Of a DNA stretch of 61,843 nucleotides, positions 28,010 through 36,286 are shown one piece after another. The number at the start of each line of letters is the position of its first letter. The first letter of the stretch is position 1. The notes beneath the pieces are model-generated. The model did no database searches, was not told the origin of the DNA, and was given only the letters and a program-made list of their open reading frames with translations. A program made the position numbers and the translations under genes. Origin of the DNA: Coriobacteriaceae bacterium (GTDB lineage: Bacteria; Actinomycetota; Coriobacteriia; Coriobacteriales; Coriobacteriaceae); NCBI GenBank assembly GCA_902835305.1, contig CADFMD010000014.1:1-61843 (forward strand), in the 5' to 3' direction.

Positions 28010-29101
28010 TTAGCGTTTCTTTCCGCGGAAGAAGAAGCCGTGCAGTGACGGCTTGAGGCCGCGGTTGGCGCGATGCTCCTCGACGCGCTCGTGGATCGAA
28101 GCGACGCGCTCGATGACTTCGTCGGGAATCGGCACGTCGGGATTCATGTTCTCGACCTGGCTGACCTCGGCGGCGGAGACCTGGTCGATAATGGGCACAT
28201 CGTCGTGCGAGATGACAGGTGTGGCGTCTTCCTTCATCTTGCGATAACGCTGCATCATGTCGGTCTGTAGCTGCTGGGCCGAAGGCGGCGTCCAGATGAT
28301 GGCGTTGGCGCCGGCGGCGATGGTTTCACGGATGCTCTCGGGCGTCTTGCCGCCCGGCGCGATGAGCGGCAGGTTGGGATAGTGCTTGCGCAGCTCACGT
28401 AGGACCTGGGGCGTGTTCTTGCCGGCGGCGATGTTGAGAATCTTGGCTCCAGCGCGCACCTTGGCGTGGGCATCGTCGTCGCAGCGAACGACCGTAGCGA
28501 TGACGGGGATGTCGGCGATGTTGGTGATGTGCTCGACCATCTCGGCGGTGGCGGGGGAGTTGACCACACAGCCCGCCGCGCCCTGCATCTCGGAGACGGC
28601 TGCCATCTGAACGGAGCGCTTGCCGGTGGTGGTGCCACCGCCCACGCCTACGAAGACCGGGCACTCGGCGACGGTCAGCAGCGCCTGCGTAATGGCGGGC
28701 TGCGGCGTGAAGGGGTAAACGGCAAAGACGGCATCGGCGTTGGAGTTGCGGATGACCGCGACGTCGGTGGTGTAGATGAGCGATTTGATACGACGGCCGA
28801 AGAGCGTGAAGCCGCTGGCCTCCTCAATCTCGTCAGGCATGCGAAGGGCCGCCTTGCGCAGGCGCCCGTCGATGGGCAGCGGCTCCATGGGAAGCAGTCC
28901 GTTGGGGGTCACGGCTACCTGGGGTTCGGTGAACTCGTCTGCGAGCTCGACCTCGGAGAAATCGACCGAGGCGACGATGTCCTCGTGAACCTCGGCGGGC
29001 ACATCGATGGGGGCTTGGTCGTTTGCCGCGGCAGGCGTGTCGAAGGAGCTGGTGCCGACGAAGGCGTCGACGCGCTCATTTAGATCGTTGAGGGTATCCA
29101 T
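28010..29101 (-). CDS. TIM-barrel protein of unknown function, KDPG-aldolase-like
   Basis: A 363-residue protein with an acidic N-terminal extension followed by a predicted beta/alpha barrel. VFVGVGGGTTTGKRS, KVRAGAKILNIAAGKN and LIAPGGKTPESIRETI resemble phosphate-binding and active-site loops of the KDPG/KHG aldolase superfamily. The basic C-terminus HGFFFRGKKR is unusual. No catalytic lysine can be assigned with certainty, so the reaction is unknown. The ribosome site is weak. It lies alone between convergent and divergent neighbours. Confidence 0.7.
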   Translation of the reverse strand: MDTLNDLNERVDAFVGTSSFDTPAAANDQAPIDVPAEVHEDIVASVDFSEVELADEFTEPQVAVTPNGLLPMEPLPIDGRLRKAALRMPDEIEEASGFTLFGRRIKSLIYTTDVAVIRNSNADAVFAVYPFTPQPAITQALLTVAECPVFVGVGGGTTTGKRSVQMAAVSEMQGAAGCVVNSPATAEMVEHITNIADIPVIATVVRCDDDAHAKVRAGAKILNIAAGKNTPQVLRELRKHYPNLPLIAPGGKTPESIRETIAAGANAIIWTPPSAQQLQTDMMQRYRKMKEDATPVISHDDVPIIDQVSAAEVSQVENMNPDVPIPDEVIERVASIHERVEEHRANRGLKPSLHGFFFRGKKR

Positions 29102-29292
29102 GGAAGCTCGATTCTATGTGATGACGGCCGGCGCGATGCAGCCGGAATTGCGAATGCTAAATCGTTTGACGAGTTGATTTTTCCCCGCCGCGCCATCCGT
29201 TAGACCGAAGGGCCGGCGAACGTGAAGGAGCTGTGGTGGCGGGTATTGAGGTGCTATCTTGAATGTCCCGTTTAAAAGAGAGGTGACGCGGT

Positions 29293-29463
29293 ATGGAATT
29301 GACAACAATGTTTGGCTCGATTGGCCTGTGTGTGGGCGCAATCGTTGCCGCCGCGGTCATCTACTTTGTGGTCACGGCCATTAAGGGCAAAAGGGCCGAA
29401 CGCAAGGAGCGCGCGATGCTTAAACAGCATCGCGACCAGCAGGGCAAACGCGCACGGAGATAG
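29293..29463 (+). CDS. Small single-pass membrane protein (56 aa)
   Basis: A short gene from ATG at 29293, preceded by AGAGGTGACGCG. The peptide begins MELTTMFGSIGLCVGAIVAA, giving one N-terminal membrane helix, then a highly basic cytoplasmic tail (KGKRAERKERAM ... GKRARR). Coding bias and ribosome-site placement support it. It is divergent from the TIM-barrel gene and convergent with the rRNA methyltransferase. Function unknown; it could be a small membrane-associated adaptor. Confidence 0.6.
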   Translation: MELTTMFGSIGLCVGAIVAAAVIYFVVTAIKGKRAERKERAMLKQHRDQQGKRARR

Positions 29464-29487
29464 CTTGTTGAGTTTTGGATCCGTGCG

Positions 29488-30591
29488 CTAGCTGCGTTTT
29501 CGGATCAGGGCAATGTAGAAGCCCTCAAATTCGCGGCTGGGCGGAATGGTGAGCGTGCCGGGCAGGCCGTTGGCGATGGCCGATACCTGACCCGCGGCAA
29601 TGGCCTCGGTCAGGGCGTTGGACTCGATGCGCGGCTCCTCACCAGCTTCCTGGGCGCGGCGTGCCTCACTTTCGCTTGGCGTGCCGTCGAGGGGGATGAG
29701 CTCGCAGTCCATATGCTTGTCGAGGGCCTCTTGCAGGGCGTCCTCGTTTTCCTGCGGCAAGATCGAACAAGTCGAATAGACGAGCGTGCCGCCCGGTTTG
29801 AGGGCTCCCATGGCGCGGTCCAGAAGCGCACGCTGCGAGCGGGCGCATTTGACGAGCAGCTGCTCGGTCAGGCCACGCAGGCTTTTCTCGTTGCCGCTGA
29901 TGACGGTGCCCGTGCCGGTGCAGGGAGCATCGAGCAGGATGCGGTCAAAGCGGAAGAACTCGTCGAGCTCGCGTGCGTCGGTGCGCAAGACGGGCACGTT
30001 TTTTGCGCCTTGGCGGTGGAGGTTGGCTTCGAGCTTCTCGGCGCGGGGAATGCTCATCTCGCAGGCGGTAAGGTGCGCCTGCCCCTGCGTGAGGGCGGCG
30101 ATCTGCGTCGTCTTGCCGCCAGGGGCTGCGCACATGTCCAGGATGTCCTCGCCTGCCTGAGCGCCCAGGACCAGCGGCGGCATCATGGACGACAGGCTCT
30201 GCAGGTAGATCTTGCCGTCGCGGTAGATGTCGAGATCCCACAGGTCGGAAACCTGGGCCTCGGGCAGGATGAAGGCGTCTGGGTACCAGGTGACGGGGTT
30301 GTGGGCGATGCCGGCGGCATCGAGCGCCGCAGCGATGTCCTCGGCGGTTGCCTTGAGCGTGTTGGCGCGCAGCGTGACCGGGCGTGTGGCCGCGGCGCCG
30401 AAGCCCTCGATCATGAGCTCGGCATCGGCGGGCACATAGGCGCCGGCAACCGTGTCGACCATAAAGCGCGGCAGGTCGGCGGCGGAGTGTTGGGCGGCAA
30501 GCTGGTCGGAAAGCTCGGTGGCGGCAAACTGCCTGAGCTTGAGCTCGGGCTTAACCTGCTTTTTCTGCTTACGACGACGCGGCTTGGACAT
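29488..30591 (-). CDS. RsmB/RsmF-family RNA m5C methyltransferase
   Basis: S-adenosylmethionine-dependent methylation of a cytosine in rRNA (NOL1/NOP2/Sun family). The SAM motif DMCAAPGGKTTQ, the motif IV cysteine in LDAPCTGTG and the motif VI catalytic cysteine in YSTCSILPQENE are all present. The 367-residue protein lacks the N-terminal NusB domain of classical RsmB and begins with a basic MSKPRRRKQKKQ stretch. Ribosome site GGAAGG. It lies downstream of metG on the same strand, 36 bases away, and is probably cotranscribed. The exact rRNA site is not predictable. Confidence 0.92.
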   Translation of the reverse strand: MSKPRRRKQKKQVKPELKLRQFAATELSDQLAAQHSAADLPRFMVDTVAGAYVPADAELMIEGFGAAATRPVTLRANTLKATAEDIAAALDAAGIAHNPVTWYPDAFILPEAQVSDLWDLDIYRDGKIYLQSLSSMMPPLVLGAQAGEDILDMCAAPGGKTTQIAALTQGQAHLTACEMSIPRAEKLEANLHRQGAKNVPVLRTDARELDEFFRFDRILLDAPCTGTGTVISGNEKSLRGLTEQLLVKCARSQRALLDRAMGALKPGGTLVYSTCSILPQENEDALQEALDKHMDCELIPLDGTPSESEARRAQEAGEEPRIESNALTEAIAAGQVSAIANGLPGTLTIPPSREFEGFYIALIRKRS

Positions 30592-30627
30592 CCGTCTTTC
30601 CTTCCCATTCCATTACATGTCGAGTGT

Positions 30628-32778
30628 TTAGTACTGGCTCTCGTGCTTGCTAAAGAAGTCGAAGCGCGGGGGCAGCGGCTTCACGCGGTGCTCGCCGGGC
30701 TTCTCGCCCAGGATCTCCACGAACTCGTCCGTGGAGGCAAAGATGTTATCCCAGCTAAAGAAAGCGACCGGGTCGACGTCGAAGTACTCGCAGATGAGCT
30801 CGCAGCCGGCCGGCACAATACCGTGCATCAGGACGGTCGCCACGCGCAGCTCGGTAAAGGCGTCGACAAGGGCCTGCGTCATCGCGGCATTGGCCGGTTC
30901 GCCCTCGAGCTTGTTGGCGGCCTTGGAGGCGTCGCTCCAGCGCTTGTTGGCGGCGCGCAGGTAGTCGTCGCACACGGCAAGCGCGCGGTGCGTCTCGAAC
31001 TTGTACATGGCCTGCTCAAAGGCGAGGGCTGCCTGCTGGGCGGCTTCGACCACGGTGTCAGAAGCGGCACCGGCGGGGATGCAGCCGTTGCGGTAGGGGC
31101 TCTCGTCGCCCTCCTTGACGGCGACGCCGTAGAAGCAGCTGCGGGCCAGACGGTTGAACACGCCGGTCAAAAGGGCGCTCTCCTTAAGGGCTGGGTCGAT
31201 AACGCGCTTGTCGTCGCAGGCCCGCACCTCGTTGCCGTCCTTGTCCTTGCCGGTTACGCGCGTGTCGTATGCCTTGGGGCTAAAGCTCACTGGCTTTTCG
31301 GACAGGCCGAGCGACAGCCAGTGCGCGCGCATCTGCTCGCAGGTGTAGTGGTTGAGCAGGTCGTCTGCCGGCGGGGGAGGCGTCTGCGAGGACGAGCTGG
31401 CCTTTTTGCCCATGTAGAGCAGGTGGTAGCAGGCGCTGACGGTGCTCTGCGTGAGGTCCCAGCCCAGGGCCTCCCACATGGCGGTCTGCGCGATGCAGTA
31501 GAAGTAGATGTTGTCCTGACCGATAAACTGGTAGATCTGTGCGTCGTCCGAGCACCACCAGTCGCGCCAGTCGAGCGAGCTGTGCTGGTAGGTGGGCGCG
31601 GGCACCTGCGTGGAGTCGGCAGCGGGCTCACCCATGAGGGCGGCGTCCTGGGCGGCGACGCCCTCGGTCACGCCGGCGGCCTTAGCATCGCGCGCGAGCA
31701 CGGTACGCGTATAGCTGATGGGCGCCCACAGGCTCTCGGGCCAGCACCAGCAGGTGACGTCCGAGACGCCATCGACCTCGGGCACCGGAACGCCCCAGTC
31801 GATGTTGCCGGTGATGCGGAAGGGCACGAGCGCCTTGCCGCTGCGGAAGCGCACGCCGCCGTTGGCGAGCACCGCGTGGGCGTCGTCGCGCTCCCTCCAG
31901 CTGGGGAAGGTGACGGTAAAGCTGCTCTTGTTGCCCTCGGGCTCCAGCACGGTGTGCTCGGGGAGCTGGTCCTCGACGGTATCGAAGGCCTCGCGGAACT
32001 TGTTCTGGATGTAGAGCTGAGCCGGCAGCAGCCACTCCTCCATGGTCTTGGAGACCACGGAGCGAACCTGCGGGTTCTGGGCGAGCTTGGCGGTGTAGGT
32101 TTTCATAAAGTCGAGGTAGGCCGGCAGGTCAAAGTAGAGATTGTCGACCGGACGCAACTCGGGCACCTCGCCGGTGAGCTGGCTCTTGGGCGCGATGAGC
32201 TCCTCGGGCTCAAACTGGTGGCCCAGATCGCACTCGTCGGCATAAGCCTTCTCGGACTTGCAGCCCTGGATGGGGCAGCGGCCGATGACCTGGCGGCCGT
32301 TGAGGAACGTGCCGGCCTTGGCATCGTAGAACTGCAGCGTGGAGCGCTTGGAGATGGTGCCCTGCTCGTGCAGGCGCTTGATAATCTCGGCGGTTACCTC
32401 GTTGTGAATCTGCGCAGCCGGCTCAAGGCCCGAGCCGCCGTAGATATCGCAGCTGATGTTGTAGTTGTTGAGGGTCGCGGCCTGGCGGGAGTGATTGGAC
32501 TCGACATACTCGCCGATGGACTTATCGTAGCCTTCGTTCTCCTTGAGCTTGCGGTAGCTCTCCATGATGGGCGAGCCGTAGCAGTCAGTGCCCGAGGTGA
32601 AGATGACGTTCTCGCGGCCCAGGCGGTCGCGAAGGAAGCGGGCGAAGAAGTCGGCCGGGACAAAGACGCCGCCGACGTGGCCAAAGTGAAGGCCCTTGTT
32701 GCCGTAGGGCTCGCCGGCGGTAACGATGGCGCGGCGAGGCCAGCTGGGACGGTCGTTCATGGAGTATTTGGATGCCAT
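30628..32778 (-). CDS. metG: Methionyl-tRNA synthetase (divergent type)
   Basis: Class I synthetase charging tRNA-Met. TAGEPYGNKGLHFGHVGG carries the HIGH-like HFGH. CPIQGC...CDLGH is a zinc knuckle, and WGVPVPEVDG and WWCSDDAQIYQFIGQDN are typical of MetRS. The KMSKS-like loop reads GKKASSSS. The 716-residue form is divergent from E. coli MetRS and includes an inserted region before the second half; it has no OB-fold tail that I could recognise. ATG at 32778 follows AAGGAG; codons upstream lack support. Essential housekeeping gene. Confidence 0.93.
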   Translation of the reverse strand: MASKYSMNDRPSWPRRAIVTAGEPYGNKGLHFGHVGGVFVPADFFARFLRDRLGRENVIFTSGTDCYGSPIMESYRKLKENEGYDKSIGEYVESNHSRQAATLNNYNISCDIYGGSGLEPAAQIHNEVTAEIIKRLHEQGTISKRSTLQFYDAKAGTFLNGRQVIGRCPIQGCKSEKAYADECDLGHQFEPEELIAPKSQLTGEVPELRPVDNLYFDLPAYLDFMKTYTAKLAQNPQVRSVVSKTMEEWLLPAQLYIQNKFREAFDTVEDQLPEHTVLEPEGNKSSFTVTFPSWRERDDAHAVLANGGVRFRSGKALVPFRITGNIDWGVPVPEVDGVSDVTCWCWPESLWAPISYTRTVLARDAKAAGVTEGVAAQDAALMGEPAADSTQVPAPTYQHSSLDWRDWWCSDDAQIYQFIGQDNIYFYCIAQTAMWEALGWDLTQSTVSACYHLLYMGKKASSSSQTPPPPADDLLNHYTCEQMRAHWLSLGLSEKPVSFSPKAYDTRVTGKDKDGNEVRACDDKRVIDPALKESALLTGVFNRLARSCFYGVAVKEGDESPYRNGCIPAGAASDTVVEAAQQAALAFEQAMYKFETHRALAVCDDYLRAANKRWSDASKAANKLEGEPANAAMTQALVDAFTELRVATVLMHGIVPAGCELICEYFDVDPVAFFSWDNIFASTDEFVEILGEKPGEHRVKPLPPRFDFFSKHESQY

Positions 32779-32910
32779 GGGACTCCTTCGCATATGGTGA
32801 GAGCGCGGCCGGGCGCAAGGCCTGGCGACGCGGTGGTCAATTCGTGCATATCGTTCGACATTATCGCACATGCGGACGGGTACGTGGCAGGGGCGCTATC
32901 CTAAGATGCT

Positions 32911-33477
32911 ATGAATGAGATTTCCAACATACATGCGTTTGAGGACGAGGATTTTCTACACGCCTGCTTTGTGTGGGGGATGGCCGTGATCGCGGTGTTT
33001 GCCGTGTGCCTGGTGCCGATGTTTATGCTGCTGGGCGGGCCTGCGGACTTGGACGCGGCTGAGGCGGGCGGCTGGATGGCTGTCGTGGGCTGGATAGTCG
33101 GCTTGACTGCGGTCTCAATGGCGTCGTTTGCCGTGCACGAGCTGGTACATGCGGTGTTTTTTAAGCTGCTGGCTCCTGCGGGCGCGCGCGTGACCTTTGG
33201 GGCGAACCTCGAGACGGCGATGATCTATGCCTGCGCCGAGGGCGTTGTGTATTCGCGCCGGCGGTACATGGCGGTTTGCCTGGCGCCGACGGTTGTTGTG
33301 ACGACAGCATTTGCCCTGGGGTTTGCGTTCTCGGACTATCCGCTGCTGTGCTACCTGGCGGCTGGTCAGCACTTGTCGGGCTGCGTGGGCGATTGGTATT
33401 ACGTGCGGACCATCCTGCGCGACCGCCGCATTGTCGCCTGCGAGGATACGTCCTTTGGCGTGCGCTTTTTTGGGTGA
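32911..33477 (+). CDS. DUF3267-like membrane zincin
   Basis: A 188-residue membrane protein with about four hydrophobic segments and a HELVH motif (HExxH type) in the second half of the protein's first domain, typical of DUF3267 putative zinc metallopeptidases. A later LAAGQHLSGCVGDWYYV segment matches the second conserved block. It lies ten bases before queH and may be cotranscribed. There is no clear ribosome site. Substrate unknown; peptidase activity is inferred only from the motif. Confidence 0.78.
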   Translation: MNEISNIHAFEDEDFLHACFVWGMAVIAVFAVCLVPMFMLLGGPADLDAAEAGGWMAVVGWIVGLTAVSMASFAVHELVHAVFFKLLAPAGARVTFGANLETAMIYACAEGVVYSRRRYMAVCLAPTVVVTTAFALGFAFSDYPLLCYLAAGQHLSGCVGDWYYVRTILRDRRIVACEDTSFGVRFFG

Positions 33478-33487
33478 GGAGATGTCG

Positions 33488-34063
33488 ATGAAGTCGTTGT
33501 TGCTGCATGCGTGCTGCGCACCATGCTCGCTTGAGCCGGTTCGCCTGCTGCGCGAGGAGGGGTTTGAGCCCACGATTTGCTGGACCAACCCTAATATTCA
33601 ACCTCACGATGAATGGCAGCGGCGTTTGGACGAGCTGCGCCGGTGGTGTGCCGATGGCGACATCGAGCTCATCGAGGCCGGGGAGGACCGCGAACGCTGG
33701 GAGGCCGGCGTGGCCCCGCTGGGTGCCGATCGTCCCCGTCGCTGTCGCGCGTGCTATGCCTTGCGCTTGGCCGAGGCATGCCGCGTTGCCCAGGAGCGCG
33801 GGTTTGAATACGTGGGCACGACGCTCGCCGTCTCGCCGTATCAGCTGTTCGAGACCTGTAATGACGTGCTTGAGCGCTTGGCAGCGGCACATGGGCTCAC
33901 TCCGGTGATTCGCGATTTTCGCCCGTATTATCCCGAGGCCACGCGCCGTTCGCGCGAACTGGGCATGTATCGACAGAACTACTGCGGCTGCCGCTTTTCT
34001 GCTGTCGAGGCGGCCATGGACCGCGCCCGCATCCGCGACGAGCGCAAGGCTGCCAAAAAGTAG
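33488..34063 (+). CDS. queH: Epoxyqueuosine reductase QueH
   Basis: Last step of queuosine synthesis, reducing epoxyqueuosine to queuosine in tRNA with an iron-sulfur cluster. The protein begins MKSLLLHACCAPC, giving the first cysteine cluster, and has RCRACY as the second; the 191-residue length fits QueH. ATG at 33488 lies six bases after AGGAG; a closer ATG at 33482 overlaps that site. QueA and Tgt, which act earlier in the same pathway, are encoded at 40180 and 44917. This is QueH rather than the unrelated QueG. Confidence 0.93.
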   Translation: MKSLLLHACCAPCSLEPVRLLREEGFEPTICWTNPNIQPHDEWQRRLDELRRWCADGDIELIEAGEDRERWEAGVAPLGADRPRRCRACYALRLAEACRVAQERGFEYVGTTLAVSPYQLFETCNDVLERLAAAHGLTPVIRDFRPYYPEATRRSRELGMYRQNYCGCRFSAVEAAMDRARIRDERKAAKK

Positions 34064-34123
34064 TTCATTTGGGCTGGGACTTTGAACTGTCTGTGCGGTA
34101 CGGTCGTTTTTGGGAAAGTCGAT

Positions 34124-34780
34124 TTAATTAAGCGTGTGATCGTGGCTCGCTTGATACCAAACGACGACTCCTATGATTCTAATCCTCCGTTTGTTAAACA
34201 TCAGATCCGGACTTGCTGTTGCATATGAATGGGACGACAGCACAATCATGTCGTTTCCTTCTGCAAATCGCCTAATTACCGGTGTTTTACCGTCTGCGAG
34301 CGCCAATACAGCGCAGCCGTTCCAAGGCTTTGCGGTGGTATCGACAAGTAGTAAGCTGCCGGGAGGGTAAATGCGGGACATTTCGTCGCCTTTGATTTTA
34401 ACGAAAACGCTATGTGGGTGACGTTCGGCTACGTCTACAGGCGCGCAAGCATTTTGTTGGCCGTGCGTGATGCGGCGCTTTTGCGATTCGATATCGATGA
34501 CGGGAAATGCGCCCTCCATTTCGTGGATAGCAGGGTCTTCGTCGGTGACGATTCTTTTATTTGCGAGCTTTACGGCCAAACCGTTTTCCTCGCCAACAAG
34601 TTCATCGCGGGTGCAACCGAAGAGCGCTTGTAACTTTTCAATATAGCGCTCACGGGGGGCATACCGACTTTTTTCCCAACGACAAACGGTCTCTTTAGAT
34701 ACCCCCAACATCTCTGCAAGTTGCGCCTGACCAAGATGCTCCATGGTGCGGAGTTTACGAATATTTGCCCCGAAGCCCAT
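34124..34780 (-). CDS. XRE-type regulator with S24/LexA-like domain lacking the catalytic dyad
   Basis: Probable regulator of the arginine deiminase locus. An N-terminal helix-turn-helix (QLAEMLGVSKETVCRWEKS) precedes a C-terminal S24/LexA-like domain. In active members the conserved motif is GDSM with a catalytic Ser, and a Lys follows; here they read GDEM and VIRRF, so Ser is Glu and Lys is Arg. The domain should not self-cleave and may sense a ligand instead. ATG at 34780 starts three bases after the arcA-like stop, so the two genes are coupled. The 218-residue protein is lower in GC than its flanks. Confidence 0.85.
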   Translation of the reverse strand: MGFGANIRKLRTMEHLGQAQLAEMLGVSKETVCRWEKSRYAPRERYIEKLQALFGCTRDELVGEENGLAVKLANKRIVTDEDPAIHEMEGAFPVIDIESQKRRITHGQQNACAPVDVAERHPHSVFVKIKGDEMSRIYPPGSLLLVDTTAKPWNGCAVLALADGKTPVIRRFAEGNDMIVLSSHSYATASPDLMFNKRRIRIIGVVVWYQASHDHTLN

Positions 34781-34782
34781 GG

Positions 34783-36033
34783 CTATAGATCCTCTCGCCA
34801 CAGAGGGAGGCATAGACAGTTTGTGCCACCATAGCCTTTGGTGAGCTCGTCAATGGATAGCGGGAATAATTCCATTCCTGCTTTCTCAAGCGCTTCGTTG
34901 GTCCAAGCGTTTTCTTCATATACGCATAGTTTTCCTGGCGAGAGCGCAAGGATAGACGTTGCGTTGTTCCGGCGTTCTCTTTCGTAGGCGGTTTGATTCC
35001 CGCCTCCGCAGTCAATCACTTTTATTGGTTCGCAACAGGCTGCAGAGAGTATTTCCGGAATCGTGCGATCGATAGGAGTGATCGTAAGGCCCCTTCCGGA
35101 TCGTTTTAGTTGAATGCTGTATGCATCAACGGCATTGCATATCTCACGATCGATGAGGAACGCGTCGTGATCAATTCTACTTATGAACGTATCGAGGTGG
35201 ATACGCAGCCCGTCAGAGGGGACTCGAATCGCAATTAGCTCGGTGGTCTGGAATTTATTTGAGGTCAGGAGCTCTTTGGCAAGTGACTCGACGGCGGCGG
35301 GTTCAGTTCGGTCAGAGATTCCAACTAATATTGTCTTAGCACTGATAACAATAATGTCTCCGCCTTCTATATGGTAGCTACTCCTGTTCAAATCACATAT
35401 TGGAGTTTCTCCCATGATCTTGTGGTGGGTGAATATCTGCCGGTATAAGGCGACCTCACGATCACGCTCAGGCCAATACATATGATTTAGGATGATGCCG
35501 TCTCCGACTACCACAGCAGGATCACGAGTGAAAAAAAGCGTGTTGAGGGGATTGACCAAGAGCGAGGCGGGATCAAATTGCTCGTGCACGAGCGCCCGTA
35601 GTGTTTCCGACTGGTTTGAACATAGCTCAGTGTCTCCAAAGCGAATGCCGTTAAGTACTATATTCACCAATTCCTGGGTGTTCTTAGCGTTCTCAAACAG
35701 CTGGGTTATTGTCTCGAGGAACTCTCTGCCTGTTGCCCCGCTGCAACGGAGGTAGTCATCAATAAAATATTTAAGTGATTGGGGCTCAGTTTCAAGTGAG
35801 TCTTCGAGAAGGTCCCTAATTTCAATGGTTTCTACGCCATGCTTCTCAAGCAATTGAACCATGGAATCGTGCTCATACATTGCTTTGTCGAGGTCAAAAC
35901 GACCGCTCCATTTTCGCAGGGAGAAAACTTGGCTGAAGTCGGCATCAGGGTAGTTTTGTGTTTCAGCTCCTGGTCGATGGACAAGTACGGCTTTTAAATG
36001 ACCGATTTCATTTGTTATGTGTATGCCTTGCAT
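34783..36033 (-). CDS. arcA: Arginine deiminase, second divergent copy
   Basis: Hydrolyses arginine to citrulline and ammonia. Conserved blocks are FFTRDP, YHIEGGDI, RIHLDTF with the His/Asp pair, and the C-terminal Cys in GGTNCLCLPLWRED. All catalytic positions appear present, but the C-terminal motif differs from the standard GGPRCMSMP of the paralogue at 37758. The 416-residue length is standard. It is transcribed divergently from the main arc genes and coupled to the XRE/S24-like regulator. GC and codon use are lower than in the surrounding chromosome, suggesting separate acquisition. It could serve a different arginine range. Confidence 0.92.
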   Translation of the reverse strand: MQGIHITNEIGHLKAVLVHRPGAETQNYPDADFSQVFSLRKWSGRFDLDKAMYEHDSMVQLLEKHGVETIEIRDLLEDSLETEPQSLKYFIDDYLRCSGATGREFLETITQLFENAKNTQELVNIVLNGIRFGDTELCSNQSETLRALVHEQFDPASLLVNPLNTLFFTRDPAVVVGDGIILNHMYWPERDREVALYRQIFTHHKIMGETPICDLNRSSYHIEGGDIIVISAKTILVGISDRTEPAAVESLAKELLTSNKFQTTELIAIRVPSDGLRIHLDTFISRIDHDAFLIDREICNAVDAYSIQLKRSGRGLTITPIDRTIPEILSAACCEPIKVIDCGGGNQTAYERERRNNATSILALSPGKLCVYEENAWTNEALEKAGMELFPLSIDELTKGYGGTNCLCLPLWREDL

Positions 36034-36116
36034 GTCTGTCTCCTGTCCTGCTGGTTTTTATATAAGGCTAAGGCAGGTTCCTTGTTGTGTTGCGGAAAAG
36101 TTAAAAGACGTATGTA

Positions 36117-36168
36117 ATTGACAAATAACATCAATTTAAAATATCAGATTGATTAATAACGTCACTTT
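36117..36168. promoter_or_regulatory. Tandem operator-like repeats in the arc control region
   Basis: Two 21-base direct repeats, 36117-36137 and 36148-36168, share ATTGA..AATAAC.TCA.TTT and start 31 bases apart, about three helical turns. Each has an inner TGA-N9-TCA dyad. They lie between the divergent arcA/regulator and yfcC-arcA-arcB units and fit a cooperative binding site, plausibly for the adjacent XRE-type regulator. Confidence 0.7.
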
Positions 36169-36286
36169 AGCTGCCGTTCATAGGTGAAAAACGACACGAT
36201 AGCGATGGTTGGCCGACCACCGCTGAGCAACCTCATACATTTATGGTGCCAGCTGGATAGATGGGAAAAGGAATGAAGGAGGAGAT

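Noticed and set aside
29713..32904. A plus-strand open frame of over 1000 codons opposite the methyltransferase and metG genes
   Set aside because: It is antisense to two genes with intact catalytic motifs; its composition is typical of a GC-rich shadow frame.
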